From positions 434,001 to 498,000 of the forward strand of contig JAWWNJ010000079.1 in NCBI GenBank assembly GCA_037176885.1: a stretch of DNA of 64,000 bases. Reading direction: 5' to 3'. Under the pieces are notes generated by a model. It made no database searches. It worked only from the letters and a program-made list of their open reading frames with translations, and had not been told where the DNA came from. Position 1 is the first letter of the stretch. Each line of letters starts with the position of its first letter. Of this stretch, positions 60,000-64,000 are shown piece by piece. Source of the DNA: Favolaschia claudopus. Its lineage: Eukaryota; Basidiomycota; Agaricomycetes; Agaricales; Mycenaceae. Both the position numbers and the translations under genes were made by a program.

Positions 60000-61069
60000 C
60001 CGTTATTGGGCTCGATTGCAGGGACTCTGTTATTAGACCAGTTAACATAAGTATGCTAACTTTGCATACGTCGAACGTGCAGATGATTCGACACTCAATA
60101 GGGAGACGGCCCTGTTACTTACATTCACAATCATCAATGACTCTTCGACGAATTTAAATAATAGGGAGGTACGAAGAACTTCCGGTAGATGATCTATGAG
60201 CAAGATAATATTCCAAGTCTGCGCCAGCTAGACTATCCATTTATCTGACCACACCCTTGCAACACCCTACTAACTCGTTACCCTTTGCCTGGGGTGGCAC
60301 CCGGATGCCGGCAGTCGCTCTGGAAGATCCTCCCTCGAACACGGGCAACGTCGAGTCGAGGTTCTCGAGATAACCGACGTCGGTTGTGCAATGTCTATTT
60401 CTGAAATGGCTTATCAGTACTATGGAGCTCAAGAGGGTCCAAAACAAAATCGCAGGCCTTTTTGCCGAGGCAAATTGATGGCAATCCCTCATCGATCAAT
60501 TCCTGTATTTACAGCAGACTTGTCAATTGCCGACATTGACAAATCCTACTTGAACCATAAAACAATTCCCGAAAAGTACGAATCTGATTGTGGAAGTCGC
60601 ACCAGTCTTGCGAAATAACGACACATCCATTTGACTGAGACCTTCGGCATGTCGGGATCTCCGGCACCGCTCCCAGCGCCAGACGCCGCCAGCCCGGCCC
60701 AGTATCTAAATTTGATTGCCGGTATGGCAAGTCGGCGAGCATTCCCTAGCTCTGTTATTTCTGTTGGGACTGCAATGGAGGCCAGCGGATTCCGATGAAA
60801 TGCATTGGGAAAGATTTTTGGCGGTAGGTGTGTGGATTAACGCGGCACGGTCCCGCTCAGGAACACCGGCCCTAGGAAGTAACAGACCGTCCAGCAGATT
60901 CCGCTGTGCTCCACTTCAAATTCTCGAGAACCATTTTAAACGAGACGTGATTGAATGTCGATGCAGCAGCGCTTCTGAGGCTTGCGTCTCGGAGAGTCCA
61001 AATCGAAACTGAGTGCACCTTTCGAGACGCTCGCATTCAGCCGGTAATGTTGAACATTCAAATCAATTT
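60000..61069. other. no recognisable gene
   Basis: About 1.1 kb between the convergent G-alpha and dehydrogenase genes. Short frames without motifs. Confidence 0.5.
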
Positions 61070-62113
61070 TCAGATATGATACCCCTCCAACTCTTTCTCT
61101 GTCCACTCCCACAATTCCTTCGCCAACTTTTCATCCCGCGACATACGCAAATGGCGTCCAGGCACACCAACTGGCTCATAATACTCCCCATTTACAATCT
61201 TTGCCTTGTCGCTGGTAGCCGCCCACAGCGTATTATACGCGCCTTGTTCGGGCGTGAGCACCGAGAACGGGTGGGTGAGCCATGACGCGGCCCGGACGAC
61301 CAGGCTCTGTGTTGTGAGAAGTTCGGTTTGAACCACACCAGGATGGATAGAACACTATTGGGGGCATTATGAGCATGGAACGGACAAGGGACGAAATTCC
61401 AAGGCTTACACCGGTGATCTGAGACCCGTGTCTGCGGGCCAATTCCGAGGCGTAAAGTATATTAGCGAGTTTACTCTGCCCATAGCGCGTCGCCCGCTGA
61501 AGCATCGAGCCGCTCTGCGTGGTGCGTAGATCCTTGAAAACGACGCCTCCGTTTGGATGCATGCCGAAGCCTTGGGAAGTTAGGGCCACGACGCGGACGT
61601 CTGAATTCGGTTTCTCTGCCGTGCGAAGTAAGGTAGGGAGCAGGAGTTTGACGAACAGAGCGTGCGCAAGGTGGTTCACAGCGAAATGAATCTCGTAGCC
61701 ATCCGTGGAGAGCGCGGGTGGGTGATTCATGATCCCTGCGTTGAGGACGAGGATATCGAGGCGGTCGGATTGCGAGAGGAAGAGCTTAGCAGCATCGTTA
61801 ACGGATTTCAGGGACGTCTGGTCGCATTTAAGGAATACGACCTCGACAGTGGGGGATGTTGACTTAAGAGTAGCGACGAGTTCCGAGGCCTGTGAGGCGT
61901 TGCGGCCAGTGAAATAGATGCGATGCGGATTGTGCTTCGCAAATTCCATGATGGCTGTTCTGCCCACTCCGCCGGTTCCTATCGAAAGCATTCATGAAGA
62001 CATGGACATAAGTAAGCATTCACAGAATGGGCAACAATGTGTGACGCACCTCCCGTAAGGAATATGGATTTTCCGCTGAGATCGGGGATGTCTTTTGCGG
62101 GATTATACTTCAT
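61070..62113 (-). CDS. short-chain dehydrogenase/reductase (retinol-dehydrogenase-like)
   Basis: Exons 62113-62050, 61978-61410 and 61354-61070 close in frame to 305 residues. The nucleotide-binding motif TGGTGGVG is at 20-27, split by the first intron. NAGIM, TSQGFG and the catalytic YGQSK follow in the classical SDR order, then HPGVVQTELL after the substrate loop. The sequence type is that of fungal WWOX/RDH-like SDRs that reduce or oxidise carbonyls with NAD(P)(H); the substrate is unknown. The start MKYNPAKDIPDLSGKSIF is chosen because the family begins this way. The frame continues upstream to about 62242 without another ATG. No signal peptide. Confidence 0.88.
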
Positions 62114-62624
62114 GTGATAATCAGGAAAATTTGGGTTGGGGGTGACGACCAGCTTCGTTGACTTTAAGGGATCGGCAGGAAGAAGCGTACGCACTACGGC
62201 AGGCCTCGATCCTTTGATGCGGTTGATGCCGGGGCCCGCCACGGGCCCGTGAAATATATTGCATGTTTCGTATGATGTAAGCCTCGGGTTGAAATCACAT
62301 TCTTCGAGGTGATCGAGGCCGTCGAAGCTTGGACAACGACTTTATAGCCAACGGTAAAGATTGGGAGACCCAGAATCGATGAGACTGAAGAGTTTCCAGA
62401 ATTTCTTGCATTACCACTACTCGGAAAGAAAAATAAGTACTTACGCCCGACTGGCTTGGAGACATCTATTCGCGTTCATCGAAAGAAATTCCATCAGTTA
62501 CTTAGAGGCGCGCAAATTTAATAAATAGTGAAGATTCGTCTCTGAAACAACCTGCAAGCACATCTACGGTGTCTACCAATTCAACCTCTCACTCCCCGAT
62601 ACTATTACCGTTCATCAAGTTCCT
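62114..62624. other. spacer between dehydrogenase and P450
   Basis: Contains the dehydrogenase promoter and P450 3' flank; no gene supported. Confidence 0.5.
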
Positions 62625-64000
62625 TCATAGTAGTCGCTTAACGTCGAGCCGTAGGCTCTTCTTTCCTTCGGCATCTGCAGGCTGAAGCGTCTCCGTGTAC
62701 CGAATGCGAAGAAAATGATTAGCTGGCAACGAAAACGAAAACTTTCCCAGTAATTCGCAAATGATAATTTGCATTTCCATTATCCTGTCTCGATCGCTCA
62801 AGGTCCTAGTCATGGTGCGGAGTCAGTGGGGGAGACCTACGCAAATCTCCATCTGTGTGTTCACCGTAAGTGTAACTCCCAGTCAGCTGAATTGAAATTG
62901 AAAACACTCACCCCAAGCAGGTGCGCCCGCCGCCCATGAAGGTCAAGCTAGTCTCTGGTCAAAGAGGTATCATAGCATACGAATCGAATCTTACAGGCGC
63001 GCATACGGTCCAATAGCCTCACGATTATGAACAGATCCATCCAGCCACCGCGACGGTCGGAATATGTCAGGGTCATTGCCCCAGAGAAGCGGTACACTAA
63101 AATGATGTCGTTGAGCTCGAAGATGACTGTGATTATAGGGAAACCGACCGATGATGAGACGCAATAGCCACCATCACAACTTGTCCTTTCTGCACCGGTA
63201 TCTGGGTAAGTTGCTCCCCGGTTCGAAGAACGATTGGGTCCGACAAAGGAAGAATTGTATCTTCCGTGGCTAATCGCTCCGGAAATGGAACAGCGGGGTA
63301 CATTCTCAGGGTTTCCTGATTATACTTGTGTGAGTTTTATTAGAAGGAACAAAGTGCACTTTGCCTTGATGAACGCATTGAGAAGAGGCATGCTGTCATA
63401 CGCAACATCGGAAGCATTGGCACTGAGCGCAGCATGAATCTCAGCCCTTAGACTGTTTTGAAAATCGATATTTTTTCCTAGCTCGCAGAATCCAAACGCA
63501 AGGCTGTTTGCCTGCGAACCATAGCGGAGCAAAGTTGACAATTTTCACCATCCAATACGAACCAAATTGCTTACCGTCGTTTCACCACCAGCGATCATAA
63601 TGATAGAGGTTTGCCCTACTATATCCTCGAAGGCCAAGCCCTCTTTGGAATTTTCGGGGTTCACTGAACAAAATCATCAGAGATCTCGACATTCATAAAT
63701 CGATGAAAATGTCGCAACGGAGGAAACCGAAAATATCATCACTACGCTCCAGCCCTTCGTTTACGGCCTGTAGTTTTTCACGCGCCACGCGACATCCTTC
63801 CTCAGTCGCAAGCCTCGTTTGTGTTCGCAAGAGCCGAGAGCTCTGAGTCGGGATTTTGACAGCTTGGCGGCGGATCCATTTAGGAAGGAATTTCAAGAAA
63901 GCTTCCAGGAGAATTTGAGTGGGCGATTGGGTGGCTGCTGCGTTCCTACAAGTAGTCTTGCTAAGGGGAGAGAATATCAGGCATTGACGCACATGACTTT
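62625..64000 (-). CDS. cytochrome P450, C-terminal part, runs off the right edge
   Basis: Visible exons: 64000-63993, 63945-63719, 63663-63575, 63511-63365, 63315-63149, 63096-62995, 62947-62912 and 62805-62625. P450 landmarks in order: the I-helix MIAGGETTANS, the K-helix ETLRMYP (ExxR), PERxA, the WGNDPDIFRPSRWL segment, and the heme loop FMGGGRTCLG with the Cys ligand. The C-terminus LGKFSFSLP to LRLDVKRLL fits fungal microsomal P450s. After CLG the usual W-R-F is replaced by TLSDRDRIMEMQ, so the L-helix start is altered. The intron before ETLR uses a GC donor (AAG|GCAAAG). The N-terminal anchor and half the enzyme lie outside the window. The substrate is unknown. Confidence 0.88.

Noticed and set aside
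16768..64000. A secondary-metabolite gene cluster (P450, SDR, oxidase, NmrA)
   Set aside because: No core synthase (PKS, NRPS, terpene cyclase) is present and the genes are spread out and interrupted by unrelated ones.

Overview
This window is nuclear DNA of a filamentous basidiomycete, most likely a mushroom-forming agaricomycete close to Mycena. The evidence is the gene structure (many exons, introns mostly 45-90 bp, frequent micro-exons) and the families present: the basidiomycete 'HGFFYSMGGFV' membrane family, DUF6593, GH128 and GH30 glucanases, NmrA-like proteins, an expanded-type G-alpha, a membrane-anchored multicopper oxidase and a P450. The species call is an inference from family recognition; no search was run. 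Exon models were built by hand from splice signals, reading phase and family similarity, and every spliced model listed as a complete CDS closes in frame.

Layout. 1-16.3 kb is repeat-rich: the 5' part of an F-box-like gene leaving the left edge, a 1.05-kb fold-back element, three of the four HGFFYSMGGFV paralogues (two lying in a tandem duplication of about 3.85 kb), a 249-bp inverted-repeat element, a 610-bp inverted-repeat element, and a degenerate array whose repeated core looks like a tRNA T-arm. 16.8-25.3 kb holds a single-pass membrane protein with a low-complexity tail, a secreted GH128 glucanase, a second copy of the small inverted-repeat element and the fourth paralogue in opposite orientation. 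26.4-31.1 kb holds a nine-exon conserved gene of unknown function, a divergent tail-less histone H4-like gene and an NmrA-like pseudogene. 31.1-41.5 kb is mostly without recognisable genes except a DUF6593 gene. 41.5-47.1 kb holds an intact NmrA-like gene, two adjacent inverted-repeat elements (one an almost perfect 790-bp palindrome) and an 18-exon GH30 glucanase.

48.7-52.9 kb is a rearranged second copy of the H4/NmrA material: an NmrA relic, a 5'-truncated non-LTR retrotransposon with a 14-bp target-site duplication and poly-A tail, and a decayed H4 copy. 53.1-64 kb is gene-dense: a three-exon 88-residue protein ending in a CaaX box, a 16-exon membrane-anchored multicopper oxidase, a 16-exon G-alpha with His in place of the switch-II Gln, a short-chain dehydrogenase and the 3' part of a cytochrome P450 leaving the right edge.

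There is no obvious biosynthetic cluster. GH128, GH30 and perhaps the Kre9-like membrane protein point to beta-glucan or wall turnover. The oxidase, dehydrogenase and P450 are redox enzymes. The CaaX protein and the G-alpha, 4.2 kb apart, are possible signalling parts, but no pheromone receptor is visible. The clearest novelties are the H4-like gene, the CaaX mini-protein with an exon-matched internal repeat, the G-alpha switch-II change, and the palindromic elements.
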